Source: Caldilineaceae bacterium (GTDB lineage: Bacteria > Chloroflexota > Anaerolineae > Caldilineales > Caldilineaceae). Taken from it: DNA of 64,000 nucleotides. This document shows positions 26,536 to 35,740 of this stretch, in pieces (position 1 is the stretch's first letter; every line of letters starts with the position of its first letter). Under the pieces are notes generated by a model. It had not been told where the DNA came from and searched no databases. It saw nothing but the letters and a program-made list of their open reading frames with translations. The translations under genes and the position numbers were made by a program. The stretch is taken from positions 1 to 64,000 of the forward strand of contig JAJDXQ010000019.1 in assembly GCA_022823185.1 (NCBI GenBank), read 5' to 3'.

Positions 26536-28194
26536 CTAGCGATCTTCGGGCGCAATGTAAGCATTGGAGAAGTACACGGGGCGTCCGGCGAAGGCCGGCC
26601 CCGCGACAACGCCTTGCACTCTGGGCCCAATCGATGGTCTGAACACACCGTCGGAGATCCAGACAGAGTAGGACTGCTCGGCGATATGGCAGTAAAGCTC
26701 ATTGATCGAACCCTGCAGATCCGGATGGTCCGAGGCCATCGCGCGGTTCTTTTCCAGCAGCGCATCGGTGATGGGATCATCAACGGCGGAGCGCATGGAA
26801 CCGGGCAGATCGCGCCCGGTGCTGGAGTGGTAGATGGCATACAGGTAGTCGTAGCTCGTCCAGCCGCCGCGGCGACCGTAGCCCATTTCGTAGTCACGTT
26901 CCGTGAGCCTCGGATAGAGGAGAGAGGGTTCTGTGCTTTCGATCGCGATGTCCAGACCGAGCTCCCGCCACATGGACTGCAGAACTTCCATATAAGCGGT
27001 GCCGCTGTCAACCGGTTCGCCGATCAGAGTCAGGCTGAAAGGCTCGCCGTCGGGCGTGATGAGCATGCCGTCGTCGCCATAGGTATAGCCAGCCTCCTGC
27101 ATAAGCTCCTTGGCCCGATCCAGGTCAAAGTGATAGCCGCACTCTTCTTCGATCTCAGGATCATAGCCCAGCATACCCGGGCTGATGGGACCGCGGCTGA
27201 GCTGGTCTGCCCCATCGGTGACGATCTGCGTGATCTCCTCGCGGTTCACGGCATAGTTCAGCGCTTGGCGCACACGCACGTCATCAAAGGGCGGGACATG
27301 GTTCTGAAGATAGATCATGCGCACCTGGCCGTACGGCGCCTGCTGAACGGTTACGCCGGCGGCCTCGAGAATGGCCACGTCGAGCGGATTGGAGATGCCG
27401 TTAACGTAGTCGATGTCTCCCGATTCCAGCGCCGCAATGCGGGTTGCCTCTTCGGGCAGAATCCTGAACTCGACGCTGTCGAAGTTGTATGGACCGGTGT
27501 TGGCGCCTTCGAAGAATTCGGGGCCCCAATTGTATTCGTCCCAGCGCTCCAGGGTAACCCCTTCGCCCGGCCGCACCTCAACCACCTTGTACGGACCTGT
27601 TCCGACCGGATTCAGCTCATACTCAGCGCCCAGCTCCTCTACCGCTCGCTGGGACATTGGCGCCATGTAGCCCCAATTCAGGAACTGCAACAGAGAGATG
27701 GCCGGAGTCGGGAAGTGGAACACCACCGTATAGTCGTCCGGCGCTTCAAAGGTCATTCCGGCCAGACGCCGACCCGTTCCGGGTGAAGCGAGATCGGGGT
27801 CCAGCGCGCGCTCATAGGTCCAGACAAAGTCGTGCGCCGTGACCGGATCCCCGTTATGGAACTTGACATCGTCCCGCAGGTGGAAGGTCCACATCAGCCC
27901 GTCGTCGGAGAATTCCCAGCTTTCGGCGAGATAGGGGATATATTCACCGTCGGAATTCTGGGTGATGAGGGTTGCGTTGAACCACTGCCCAACCACAAGC
28001 GCATCATCTCCTCTGGAGGTTTTGTGCAGATCCAGCGAGGTTACGTCTGCGGGAAGAGCGATACGCAGGGTCCCGCCCATCATGGAATCTGCCCCGGTTG
28101 ACTCCTCCATTTCGGCCGGAGCGACCGGAGCGCAGGCCGCAGCCAGGGCGAGCGCAAGCAGCGCCGCGAAGGCGAACAGAAATCTCTTGTTCAT
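26536..28194 (-). CDS. Dipeptide/oligopeptide ABC substrate-binding lipoprotein, family 5
   Basis: A 552-residue binding protein. The start is ATG at 28194, preceded by AGGAGG nine bases upstream; an in-frame extension to 28269 is not needed. Signal peptide MNKRFLFAFAALLALALAAA is followed by lipobox Cys21. The family-5 body shows LAESWEFSDDGLMWTFHLRDDVKFHNGDPV and VRQALNYAVNREEI. It follows the two permease genes and precedes both ATPases. Its neighbours are peptidases, so peptides are the likely ligands. Confidence 0.95.
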   Translation of the reverse strand: MNKRFLFAFAALLALALAAACAPVAPAEMEESTGADSMMGGTLRIALPADVTSLDLHKTSRGDDALVVGQWFNATLITQNSDGEYIPYLAESWEFSDDGLMWTFHLRDDVKFHNGDPVTAHDFVWTYERALDPDLASPGTGRRLAGMTFEAPDDYTVVFHFPTPAISLLQFLNWGYMAPMSQRAVEELGAEYELNPVGTGPYKVVEVRPGEGVTLERWDEYNWGPEFFEGANTGPYNFDSVEFRILPEEATRIAALESGDIDYVNGISNPLDVAILEAAGVTVQQAPYGQVRMIYLQNHVPPFDDVRVRQALNYAVNREEITQIVTDGADQLSRGPISPGMLGYDPEIEEECGYHFDLDRAKELMQEAGYTYGDDGMLITPDGEPFSLTLIGEPVDSGTAYMEVLQSMWRELGLDIAIESTEPSLLYPRLTERDYEMGYGRRGGWTSYDYLYAIYHSSTGRDLPGSMRSAVDDPITDALLEKNRAMASDHPDLQGSINELYCHIAEQSYSVWISDGVFRPSIGPRVQGVVAGPAFAGRPVYFSNAYIAPEDR

Positions 28195-28341
28195 CTTGTT
28201 CCTCCTGATGATTGAGTTACACGTGAACTTTTCAATACTGTGACGTATCCGCAGCGGTAAACACTCCATTGGCGTCTCCTTTCGTCCAGTATGGTCCAGG
28301 GATTGGAACAGATCGGATCACGATACCTCCGTGATAGCTGG

Positions 28342-29280
28342 CTACTTTCTCAGTTTGGGGTTGATGGCATCCTGCAACCCGTCACCGATCAAGTTGATGG
28401 AAAGAACGGCGATCACGATTGCCAAGCCCGGGAAAACAGGCATCCACCAGGCATGGCGCATGAATTCCCGGCCCAGATTCAGCATGGCGCCCCATTCCGG
28501 AGAGGGCGGCTGGGCGCCCAAACCGAGATAGCTCAGCCCTGCCGTGATCATGATAGCGATGCCCAGCCCCAGCGTGGCATAGACCAGGATCGGCCCGATC
28601 ACGTTGGGGAGAATGTGGCGGAACATGATGCGCCCGTTGCCGGCGCCAAGCACACGGGCGGCGCGGACATATTCGTTCTCCTTGGCCTCCAGCACGGAGC
28701 CGCGAATAAGGCGGGTATAGTCGGGGATATTGGCCAATCCGACGGCGAGCATCACCTGTACAAGGCCCGGCCCCAGAGCCCCGACCACGCTCAATGCCAG
28801 CAGAATGCCGGGGATGGCGAGCAGCACGTCCACACATCGCTGGATGAGGTTGTCTACCCAGCCACCTGCGAAGCCGGAAATCAACCCCAGAATTGTCCCG
28901 CCGCCCAGCCCAATCAGTACGACCAGGTAACCGGCCCGCAGCGATTCGCGCCCGCCCCAGATAACGCGGCCCAGCTGGTCCCGTCCGAGGTTGTCAGTGC
29001 CAAAGGGGTACGCCGCGCTGGGCGGCTGCAGCTTGGTCGCGTTAGAGACATTGATTATCTCTTCCCAGCTGAAGAGCCGGGGCGCGATAAGGGTGATCAG
29101 AATGATCAGCGCCATGATCAACAGCCCGGTCACCGCAAGGGGATCGCGGAAGAAGCGGAGCGCGGCCCTGCGCACTGGCGATCTGCTGGCCACCAGCCAG
29201 TCGCCGGCCGCTGGAGCGATTTCTATGCCTTCGGATGCTGCCGTCCCGCCTCGAGCCGCTTGGGGCTTGGTCCTGCTCAT
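28342..29280 (-). CDS. Peptide ABC permease (DppC/OppC type)
   Basis: A 312-residue permease with about six helices. The N-terminal cytoplasmic stretch is followed by FFRDPLAVTGLLIMALIIL, then FGTDNLGRDQLGRVIWGGRESL and the EAA loop KENEYVRAARVLGAGNGRIMFRHI. Start ATG at 29280 is preceded by GAGGGAAGG and is nine bases after the DppB-like gene, so the two are cotranscribed. It lacks the large external insertion of the paralogue at 12674-13924 and is of standard length. Confidence 0.95.
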   Translation of the reverse strand: MSRTKPQAARGGTAASEGIEIAPAAGDWLVASRSPVRRAALRFFRDPLAVTGLLIMALIILITLIAPRLFSWEEIINVSNATKLQPPSAAYPFGTDNLGRDQLGRVIWGGRESLRAGYLVVLIGLGGGTILGLISGFAGGWVDNLIQRCVDVLLAIPGILLALSVVGALGPGLVQVMLAVGLANIPDYTRLIRGSVLEAKENEYVRAARVLGAGNGRIMFRHILPNVIGPILVYATLGLGIAIMITAGLSYLGLGAQPPSPEWGAMLNLGREFMRHAWWMPVFPGLAIVIAVLSINLIGDGLQDAINPKLRK

Positions 29281-29289
29281 AGCCTTCCC

Positions 29290-30216
29290 TCATTCATACG
29301 TGATGCGTGGATCAATAACGCCGTACAGCAGATCGACGATCAGATTGACGAAGACATAGCCGGCGGCGACAAAGAGAATTCCCCCACGAATCTGCGGATA
29401 GTCCCTGGCGCTGATCGAATCAACCAGAAATCTTCCCAACCCCGGGCGGCCAAATACATTTTCCACAAACACCTGGCCTGAAAGAAGACTCCCGGCCAGT
29501 AGCCCCAGATAGGTCACGATTGGGATCAGGGCATTGCGAAAAATGTGCATGAATGTCACCAGAGACTCGCGAATACCCTTGGCGCGGGCGGTGCGGACGT
29601 AGTCCTCTTCCATCACCTCCAACATGCTGGCGCGTGTGAGGCGGGCCAGGACCCCGGCCGGAATCAGAGCCATCGCCGCAGCCGGCAGGACGAGGCTCTT
29701 GAGACCCTCATCACCTACCACTTTGAACCATCTCAACTCTACAGCGAAGATCAGAAGCAGGAGGAGGGCGGCATATACGCTGGGTATGGAAACGCCGACG
29801 AAGGCGAAGACCATGGTGAGTTTGTCGGGCAGGCCCCCGCGATAGAGGGCAGCCAGAACGCCCGCTGAGATACCCAACAGCATGGTCGCGATCAAACCGG
29901 CGATCGCCAGTTGGATCGTGCTGGGAAGTCTGGCCAGGATATCGTTCAGAACTGAACTCCCGCCGCGGAACGAAGTGCCCAGGTCGCCGCGCATTGCGTC
30001 CCAGAGAAAGTTCAGGTACTGCACGTGGAGGGGATCGTTCAGGTGAAGTTGCTCCCGGATTCGCTCAATGTCCTCGGCCGTATTCCCGTATTCTTCGCTG
30101 ACAACGGCTGCGAGCGGGTCTCCGGGCGCCAGAGCGAGGATTGCAAAGATAACCAGAGAGACCCCCAGGAGGGTCGGGAAGATCAACAGCAGTCGTCTGA
30201 GTGTGTAGACTAGCAT
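29290..30216 (-). CDS. Peptide ABC permease (DppB/OppB type)
   Basis: A 308-residue permease. The N-terminus LRRLLLIFPTLLGVSLVIF is followed by LAPGDPLAA and the six-helix BPD_transp_1 domain with the EAA loop EEDYVRTARAKGIRESLVTF. It is the first transporter gene of the cluster, 78 bases after an S9 peptidase gene, with all genes on the minus strand. A short GC-rich string TTGCGGGGTGTCCCTGC lies in the gap just upstream (about 30255). Forms the membrane channel with the DppC-like protein. Confidence 0.95.
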   Translation of the reverse strand: MLVYTLRRLLLIFPTLLGVSLVIFAILALAPGDPLAAVVSEEYGNTAEDIERIREQLHLNDPLHVQYLNFLWDAMRGDLGTSFRGGSSVLNDILARLPSTIQLAIAGLIATMLLGISAGVLAALYRGGLPDKLTMVFAFVGVSIPSVYAALLLLLIFAVELRWFKVVGDEGLKSLVLPAAAMALIPAGVLARLTRASMLEVMEEDYVRTARAKGIRESLVTFMHIFRNALIPIVTYLGLLAGSLLSGQVFVENVFGRPGLGRFLVDSISARDYPQIRGGILFVAAGYVFVNLIVDLLYGVIDPRITYE

Positions 30217-30294
30217 TGGCGATCCTGAATATCCATTGTGCCCGGATTGGCGGCATTGCGGGGTGTCCCTGCTTGCGCCAACACCCCAAGACGG

Positions 30295-32265
30295 CTATGC
30301 GATAACATACCGGTCCATCCAGTCGAGCAGGGCTTCGTTCTGCGCGCGCCTGATCTCCAGTGCGCCGGAGGTCGAGCCGCCATGCGAGCTGTTAGGCAGG
30401 CGCAGCATCTCCGCGATGCAGTCGTTCGCCTGCAGGACGGTATAGAACTGCTCAGACTGCTCCGCAGGGCAGCGCAGGTCTCGTTCAGCCTGAATCAGCA
30501 GAGTTGGGGTCGTGCAGCGATGGGCCAGGTGAATCGGTGAGGCGTTGCGGTAGGCGTCGAAGGCCCGGTGTGGGGGACCACCCATTGCTTCCCAAGGGAG
30601 AGCGATGGAGGAGAATATATCGGCCGCGCCATACCAGGATTCCCAGTTTGTGATCGGGTTTTCCGCCGCGGCGGCCTTGAACCGGTCGGTGTGGCAGACG
30701 GCCCAGCACGTGAGATAGCCGCCGTACGATGACCCGCACACGCCCAGGCGCTCCGGATCGGCCAACCCCAACTCGATACTGTGGTCGACACCGGCCATCA
30801 GGTCGGCGAACTCCAACTCGCCCATTCTGCGGTTGATCGCGGCCATGAAGGCGCCACCATAGCCAAGCGAGCCGCGATAGTTGACCAGCAGCACAGCGTA
30901 GCCTGCGCCGGCCAGCATCTGAAAATCGAGAGAGAATACGTTTCCCCAGGCCATGTCGGGGCCGCCATGGTTGAAGAGTATGGTGGGATAGGGCGGCTCC
31001 CCGGATGGCGGCAGCATGAGCCATCCCTCTATAGGCGTGCCGTCCTTGCTGGCAAATGTGAGATGCTTTACCGCAGGAAGGTCAAACTCTGCCAGCAGGG
31101 CACGATTGAAGGCGGTGACCTTCCGCCCATCTGTGCCGTCGGCATCAGCCAGATGGAGGTTGCCAGGTTCGTTAAAGGTGTTGACAGTCATCAAAACCTT
31201 GTCACCGTTCAACCCGACAACATCGCACACTCGCTCGCCGTCGACCACAGGCGCATAGTCCGTTTCCCCTGTAAGGGCGATGCGATAGATCGATTTTGTG
31301 CCGCCAATCTGAACAGGGACGTAGGCATCCTTCCCGTCGGCGGAAATATGCAGATTGGGCGCGTCACAGGCGATGATCGGCATATCGAACTGGAATTTCC
31401 CCGCCACATTATGCTGGATGCCGGTGGTGCGGCATTGCGGGGTTCCGCCCTGCTTGGGAACGACCCACAGATGCTTGTGGCTCTGCTTGGGGGCGTCCAC
31501 CGGGTTGCCGACAAAGACGATCCTCTCCCCGTCCGGCGTCCAGCCGGCTGAGGGAGGGTTGGTGGCATATCCCCAGTCCTTGACGACATCGCGCACCTCG
31601 CCGTTCAGGTCCACGACGCGCAGCGCGGCGAACCAGCGGTACGAAAAGGGATAGCAGGCGGTGGCAAGGAGGATCTCACGGCTGTCGGGGGACCAGACTG
31701 GGCCGGTGCGATAGCAATTGTAGGCGTCATCTTGGGTCAGGTTGCGTGCATCGCCTCCGCCGGCCGGCACAACAAACAGGTCGGGAGCTGTGTCATGCAG
31801 ATAGCCTTCGCCATCGAGACGATAGACCGTGCGGGTGACGCGATACGGTTTGTCAGGAAAGGCCGGGGCTGCTGTTGCTGAGGCGGAAAAGGCGATATAT
31901 CGGCCGTCGGGCGACCAAACCGGACCTCTGCGCACGCCCTGGGCAAGCTTGGTGAGCTGCCGCGGCGCGCCGCCGGAAACCGCCATAGCGTAAAGCTGCC
32001 GTCTGCCGGTGCGTGTCGAAAAGAAGGCCAGCTGCGCGCTGTCAGGAGACCATGCCGGATGGCTGTCCTGCGCCAGCCCGGCTGTCAATTTGCGCGCTTC
32101 ACCGGTATCGAGGGCAAGCAGCCAGATCGCGGCGCGTTCCTCGTCGCTTTCGGCATCAACGTGCGTGATGCAGTAGGCGACATGACTTCCGTCGGGCGAA
32201 AGTTTGGCATCCTGCAAGAACTGGAATCGAAACAGGTCTTCAGGCCGGACTGTGCGCTTAGTCAT
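30295..32265 (-). CDS. S9-family serine peptidase (acylaminoacyl-peptidase-like)
   Basis: A 656-residue cytoplasmic peptidase. An N-terminal WD40-like propeller (repeats WSPDSAQLAFFS, WSPDGRYIAFSA, WTPDGERIVFVG) spans residues 1 to about 390. It is followed by a prolyl-oligopeptidase catalytic domain with nucleophile motif G-S-S-Y-G-G, acid Asp in QAERDLRCP and His in NSSHGG. The start is ATG at 32265; no Shine-Dalgarno is obvious. It is a close paralogue of 33668-35641, and the pair flanks a serine hydrolase gene. Expected to trim imported peptides. There is no signal peptide. Confidence 0.94.
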   Translation of the reverse strand: MTKRTVRPEDLFRFQFLQDAKLSPDGSHVAYCITHVDAESDEERAAIWLLALDTGEARKLTAGLAQDSHPAWSPDSAQLAFFSTRTGRRQLYAMAVSGGAPRQLTKLAQGVRRGPVWSPDGRYIAFSASATAAPAFPDKPYRVTRTVYRLDGEGYLHDTAPDLFVVPAGGGDARNLTQDDAYNCYRTGPVWSPDSREILLATACYPFSYRWFAALRVVDLNGEVRDVVKDWGYATNPPSAGWTPDGERIVFVGNPVDAPKQSHKHLWVVPKQGGTPQCRTTGIQHNVAGKFQFDMPIIACDAPNLHISADGKDAYVPVQIGGTKSIYRIALTGETDYAPVVDGERVCDVVGLNGDKVLMTVNTFNEPGNLHLADADGTDGRKVTAFNRALLAEFDLPAVKHLTFASKDGTPIEGWLMLPPSGEPPYPTILFNHGGPDMAWGNVFSLDFQMLAGAGYAVLLVNYRGSLGYGGAFMAAINRRMGELEFADLMAGVDHSIELGLADPERLGVCGSSYGGYLTCWAVCHTDRFKAAAAENPITNWESWYGAADIFSSIALPWEAMGGPPHRAFDAYRNASPIHLAHRCTTPTLLIQAERDLRCPAEQSEQFYTVLQANDCIAEMLRLPNSSHGGSTSGALEIRRAQNEALLDWMDRYVIA

Positions 32266-32356
32266 GTTGTGCGAAATCGCGTATATCCTTGCTTTTTGGG
32301 AAGACCGATTGGGCGCATACTCATGCACAGACGGGGCTGGATGGCTCTCCTGTGTA

Positions 32357-33616
32357 TCAGGAGCGGGCCATATGAACCGCTTCAAACATCTCCTTCCACC
32401 AGTAGTAGGGCGCCCCGGTTCGCTGGTTCACCGTGCCGCAGAAATAGATACCGCTCTCCGGCTCAAAGTACATCTTGGCGCCATACGCGCCGGAATGGCC
32501 CAAAGCCACCCTTCCTTGTCCGCTTCCTTCGGCGAATATCCCTAATCCAACACCGGCTCGGGGTGGGCTGATTCCGGGACATGAGCGCCACTGCAACATC
32601 GCTGCCAGCGTGTCCGCATTCTGGAACAGCTGGCCGTCCATCAACGCGCGCAGGAATCGAATCACATCGGCCGCGGTGGAGACGACGCCGCCGCCGCCGC
32701 GATCAAACGAAACGTTGATGCGGCTGGTCACATAAGGGACATCTCCGAGATAGAAGTCGGAAACCTCGTATATCCACGGTTCAGGCTCAGGATCTCTGGC
32801 GTAGGCCAGATAGCTCTTGTCCATGCCAAGCGGGTCGAAGATACGTTCCCGCCACTGCCGGTGCAGGCTCTTGCCGGAGAGCTTCTCCGACAGCAGCCCA
32901 AGGATTACATACCCGGTATCGCTGTAGTGGAACGCCTCGCCGGGCGGGGTGAGCGAGGCCGCTGCGGTACCGCTGGCCAGAAACCAGTTTATGACCCCTG
33001 CTTCCTTGTCTTCGGGGCAAGCTGGATCCCACATGGTCCACTCTTTGCTCGTGATCAGGACGGAAATGTCGCAAGCCGGATCGGCCAGGCAGGCCAGATG
33101 CGCAGGGATAGCCTTTCTGAGCCGCGCGCCGTATGAACCGGGGGCCGGCTCGCCGTAGTCGTGCGCCGTGCCGGTGGCATCATCCACGACAGCATCCTTG
33201 ATGCCGGCGGTATGTGTCAGCAGATGGCGAACGGTGATCTTCTTGCCGTAGCTGACGCCGTCGATCATGTTCAGCCGCGCCGCGATCTCTTCATCGAAAA
33301 GAGCGAGGTCGGCCAGGGCGGTATCCAATCCACGCGGCCCCAGAGCCCCTTCTTCCCACAGCTGCAGCAGGAGTGTCGCGGTCATCGTCTTGGCCACGCT
33401 GGCCAGATGGAACTGGTGGCCAGGTGTCATCGGCGCATCCGAATCGGCGTTGGCCTTGCCCACCGCTGCCTCGTGAACAAAGCCCAGGTCCGGAATCTCC
33501 ACGCGCAGTACTGCGTTCTTGACGCCAGGCCCTGCGCTGACGCCCCCGCCGGCAAACAACCGCGCCAGCGCCTGATCCAGATTTGACCGTGCCTGGTCTT
33601 CCTTGAATGATCTCAT
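32357..33616 (-). CDS. Serine hydrolase, beta-lactamase class C / D-aminopeptidase-like
   Basis: A 419-residue enzyme of the penicillin-binding/beta-lactamase superfamily. Motif 1 S-x-x-K is SVAK in LASVAKTMTATLL, motif 2 is Y-S-D in FHYSDTGYVILG, and motif 3 is H-S-G in ALGHSGAYGA. No signal peptide is present, unusual for a lactamase or PBP and more like a cytoplasmic esterase or D-stereospecific aminopeptidase. It sits between two S9 peptidase genes in the peptide cluster, which favours a peptide or D-amino-acid substrate. That is inference from context. Confidence 0.9.
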   Translation of the reverse strand: MRSFKEDQARSNLDQALARLFAGGGVSAGPGVKNAVLRVEIPDLGFVHEAAVGKANADSDAPMTPGHQFHLASVAKTMTATLLLQLWEEGALGPRGLDTALADLALFDEEIAARLNMIDGVSYGKKITVRHLLTHTAGIKDAVVDDATGTAHDYGEPAPGSYGARLRKAIPAHLACLADPACDISVLITSKEWTMWDPACPEDKEAGVINWFLASGTAAASLTPPGEAFHYSDTGYVILGLLSEKLSGKSLHRQWRERIFDPLGMDKSYLAYARDPEPEPWIYEVSDFYLGDVPYVTSRINVSFDRGGGGVVSTAADVIRFLRALMDGQLFQNADTLAAMLQWRSCPGISPPRAGVGLGIFAEGSGQGRVALGHSGAYGAKMYFEPESGIYFCGTVNQRTGAPYYWWKEMFEAVHMARS

Positions 33617-33667
33617 AGGAAACGCCCTGCCCGGAGAACGCGTCACCGGGAACAGTTGCCTGAAGCT

Positions 33668-35641
33668 CTATCCGGCAGCCGGCACATATCGATTCATCCA
33701 GTCTAACAGCGCCTCATTCTGGGCGCGGCGAATCTCCAGCGGGCCGCCGACTGATCCGCTGTGGGGGCTTTCAGGCAGGCGCAGCATCTCGACTGTACAG
33801 CCATTGGCCCGCAGCACCGTGTAAAACTGTTCTGACTGCTCCGTTGGCACGCGCAGATCCTTCTCCCCCTGAATTAATAATGTCGGCGTCGTGCAGCGAT
33901 GGGCGTAGGTGATCGATGAACAGCGCCGGTAGGCTTCCGGGACTTCAAACAGATGGCCTCCAATGGATTCAGGATGGGTGGGCCCCATGTCGCTGACTCC
34001 ATACCAGGTAGCCCGATTGATGACCGCGTTTTCAGGTACGGCGGCTTTGAAGCGATCGGTATGCGTTATGATCCAGCAGGATAGACATCCCCCATAGGAG
34101 AGGCCGCAGACGCCCATTTGATCGGGGTCGGCCAGACCCTCTTCAATCACATGGTCGACCGCTGCCATCAGGTCGGCATACTCCAACTCCATCAGATGGG
34201 GGCCATTGATAGCGTTGCTGAAATCGTCGCCGTATCCGGTTGAACCGCGATAGTTGACCAGCAGGACAGCATAGCCCGCGCCCGCGAGCATTTGAAAGTC
34301 GAAGGAGAAGATGTGCCCCCAGCCGTGGTGCGGTCCCCCGTGAATATAGAGAATGGTGGGATATGGCGGCGCGCCGCCAGGCGGTTTCATCAACCATCCT
34401 TCCACCGGAACGCCATCGCTGCTGGCACAGGACAAGCGGACCGTCTCTGGCTGCGCCACACCCGCCAGCAGTTCGGCATTGAAATGCGTGAGTTGCCGTT
34501 CATGGGCCCCGTCCACATCTACCTGGTAAAGATTGGGCGGCACGTTGAGGTTGGAGGCCGACATCAGCAGGCGGCCGTCATGCAGGCCGATAGGATAACA
34601 GGCGCGGTCGCCGCCCACCACCATTTCACAGTCGATATCCCCGTCAAGGGCGACCCGATACACCTGCATTTTTCCGCCATCCTGTATGCGCACATAGGCG
34701 TTCCGCCCATCGTCGGCAACCTGGAATTTCGGGTAATCGCGGTAGCCAACCGGCATATCTGCCTGCAGAGGGCCTTCGATATTGCCAACCAGCCCGGTTG
34801 TGCGGCACTCGGGCGCGCCTCCCTTGCTATCAACCACCCACAGGTGGTTCTGGGCGCTGAAGGGCGCATCGATCTGGTTGCCGACGAAGATCACGCGCGC
34901 CCCGTCTGGCGACCAGACCGCGGAGTAGGCGGCATATCCCCATTCCCTGACCAGATCGCGCACCTCGCCGTTCAGATTGGCCACCCGCAGCGCAGCGAAG
35001 AAACGATATTCATCTGGGAAGAATGTGGTCGTGAACAGGATCTCCTGGCTGTCGGGAGACCATTCCGGCGCTGTGTAGCGGCAGTTGTGATTCTCGTCCT
35101 GGGTCAGGTTGCGCGCCTCTCCTCCTGTGGCCGGTACAACATAGAGGTCATGTACGGCGTTGTGAAGATAGCCCATCGCGTCGAGCCTGTAGATCTTCCG
35201 AGTTACCCGGTAGGGCTTGGTGGGGAAAACCGGTTCAGAAGTTGCTCGCGCTGAGAAAGCGATATGCTTCCCATCAGGTGACCAGGCCGGGCCGCGACCA
35301 ACGCCTTGCGGCAGATTCGTCAGCATTCGCATTTCGCCGCCGTCTACAGAAATCGTATGAAGTTGCTTTACACCGCTACGGTTTGAAAAAAAAGCGATCT
35401 GGGTTTCATCGGGCGACCAGAAAGGATTGCTATCGACGGCTTGGCCGTCCGTGAGCTGCCGCGCTTCACCGGTCTGAGGCGAAAGGATCCAGATGGCGCA
35501 GTACTCCTCGTCTATGTCCGTGTCGACATGCGAAATACAGTAAGCAGCCTGCGTTCCGCTAGGGGACAACTTGGCATCCTGCAGGAACTGAAGTTGAAAC
35601 AGGTCTTCTGGCTGCAAGGTGCGCTGGGTTTCGCTGGACAT
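33668..35641 (-). CDS. S9-family serine peptidase (acylaminoacyl-peptidase-like, paralogue)
   Basis: A 657-residue paralogue of the 30295-32265 peptidase; both begin with PEDLFxxQFLQDAKLSP. The propeller region has WSPDETQIAFFS, WSPDGKHIAFSA and WSPDGARVIFVG. The catalytic domain has G-L-S-Y-G-G as nucleophile elbow, Asp in QGEKDLRVP and His in ESPHSG. AAAGGA lies upstream of ATG at 35641. The tandem arrangement S9, serine hydrolase, S9 suggests a local duplication followed by specialisation for different peptides. Cytoplasmic, since no export signal is seen. Confidence 0.94.
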   Translation of the reverse strand: MSSETQRTLQPEDLFQLQFLQDAKLSPSGTQAAYCISHVDTDIDEEYCAIWILSPQTGEARQLTDGQAVDSNPFWSPDETQIAFFSNRSGVKQLHTISVDGGEMRMLTNLPQGVGRGPAWSPDGKHIAFSARATSEPVFPTKPYRVTRKIYRLDAMGYLHNAVHDLYVVPATGGEARNLTQDENHNCRYTAPEWSPDSQEILFTTTFFPDEYRFFAALRVANLNGEVRDLVREWGYAAYSAVWSPDGARVIFVGNQIDAPFSAQNHLWVVDSKGGAPECRTTGLVGNIEGPLQADMPVGYRDYPKFQVADDGRNAYVRIQDGGKMQVYRVALDGDIDCEMVVGGDRACYPIGLHDGRLLMSASNLNVPPNLYQVDVDGAHERQLTHFNAELLAGVAQPETVRLSCASSDGVPVEGWLMKPPGGAPPYPTILYIHGGPHHGWGHIFSFDFQMLAGAGYAVLLVNYRGSTGYGDDFSNAINGPHLMELEYADLMAAVDHVIEEGLADPDQMGVCGLSYGGCLSCWIITHTDRFKAAVPENAVINRATWYGVSDMGPTHPESIGGHLFEVPEAYRRCSSITYAHRCTTPTLLIQGEKDLRVPTEQSEQFYTVLRANGCTVEMLRLPESPHSGSVGGPLEIRRAQNEALLDWMNRYVPAAG

Positions 35642-35740
35642 GTTGCTCTGTTCCTTTGAAATATGACTGAATCGTTAGAGATGGGGGCCCCGCAGTCGGC
35701 AACGTTTTTCAAGTCCGTTGCCGGAGTTGCCCCTTGCCGG

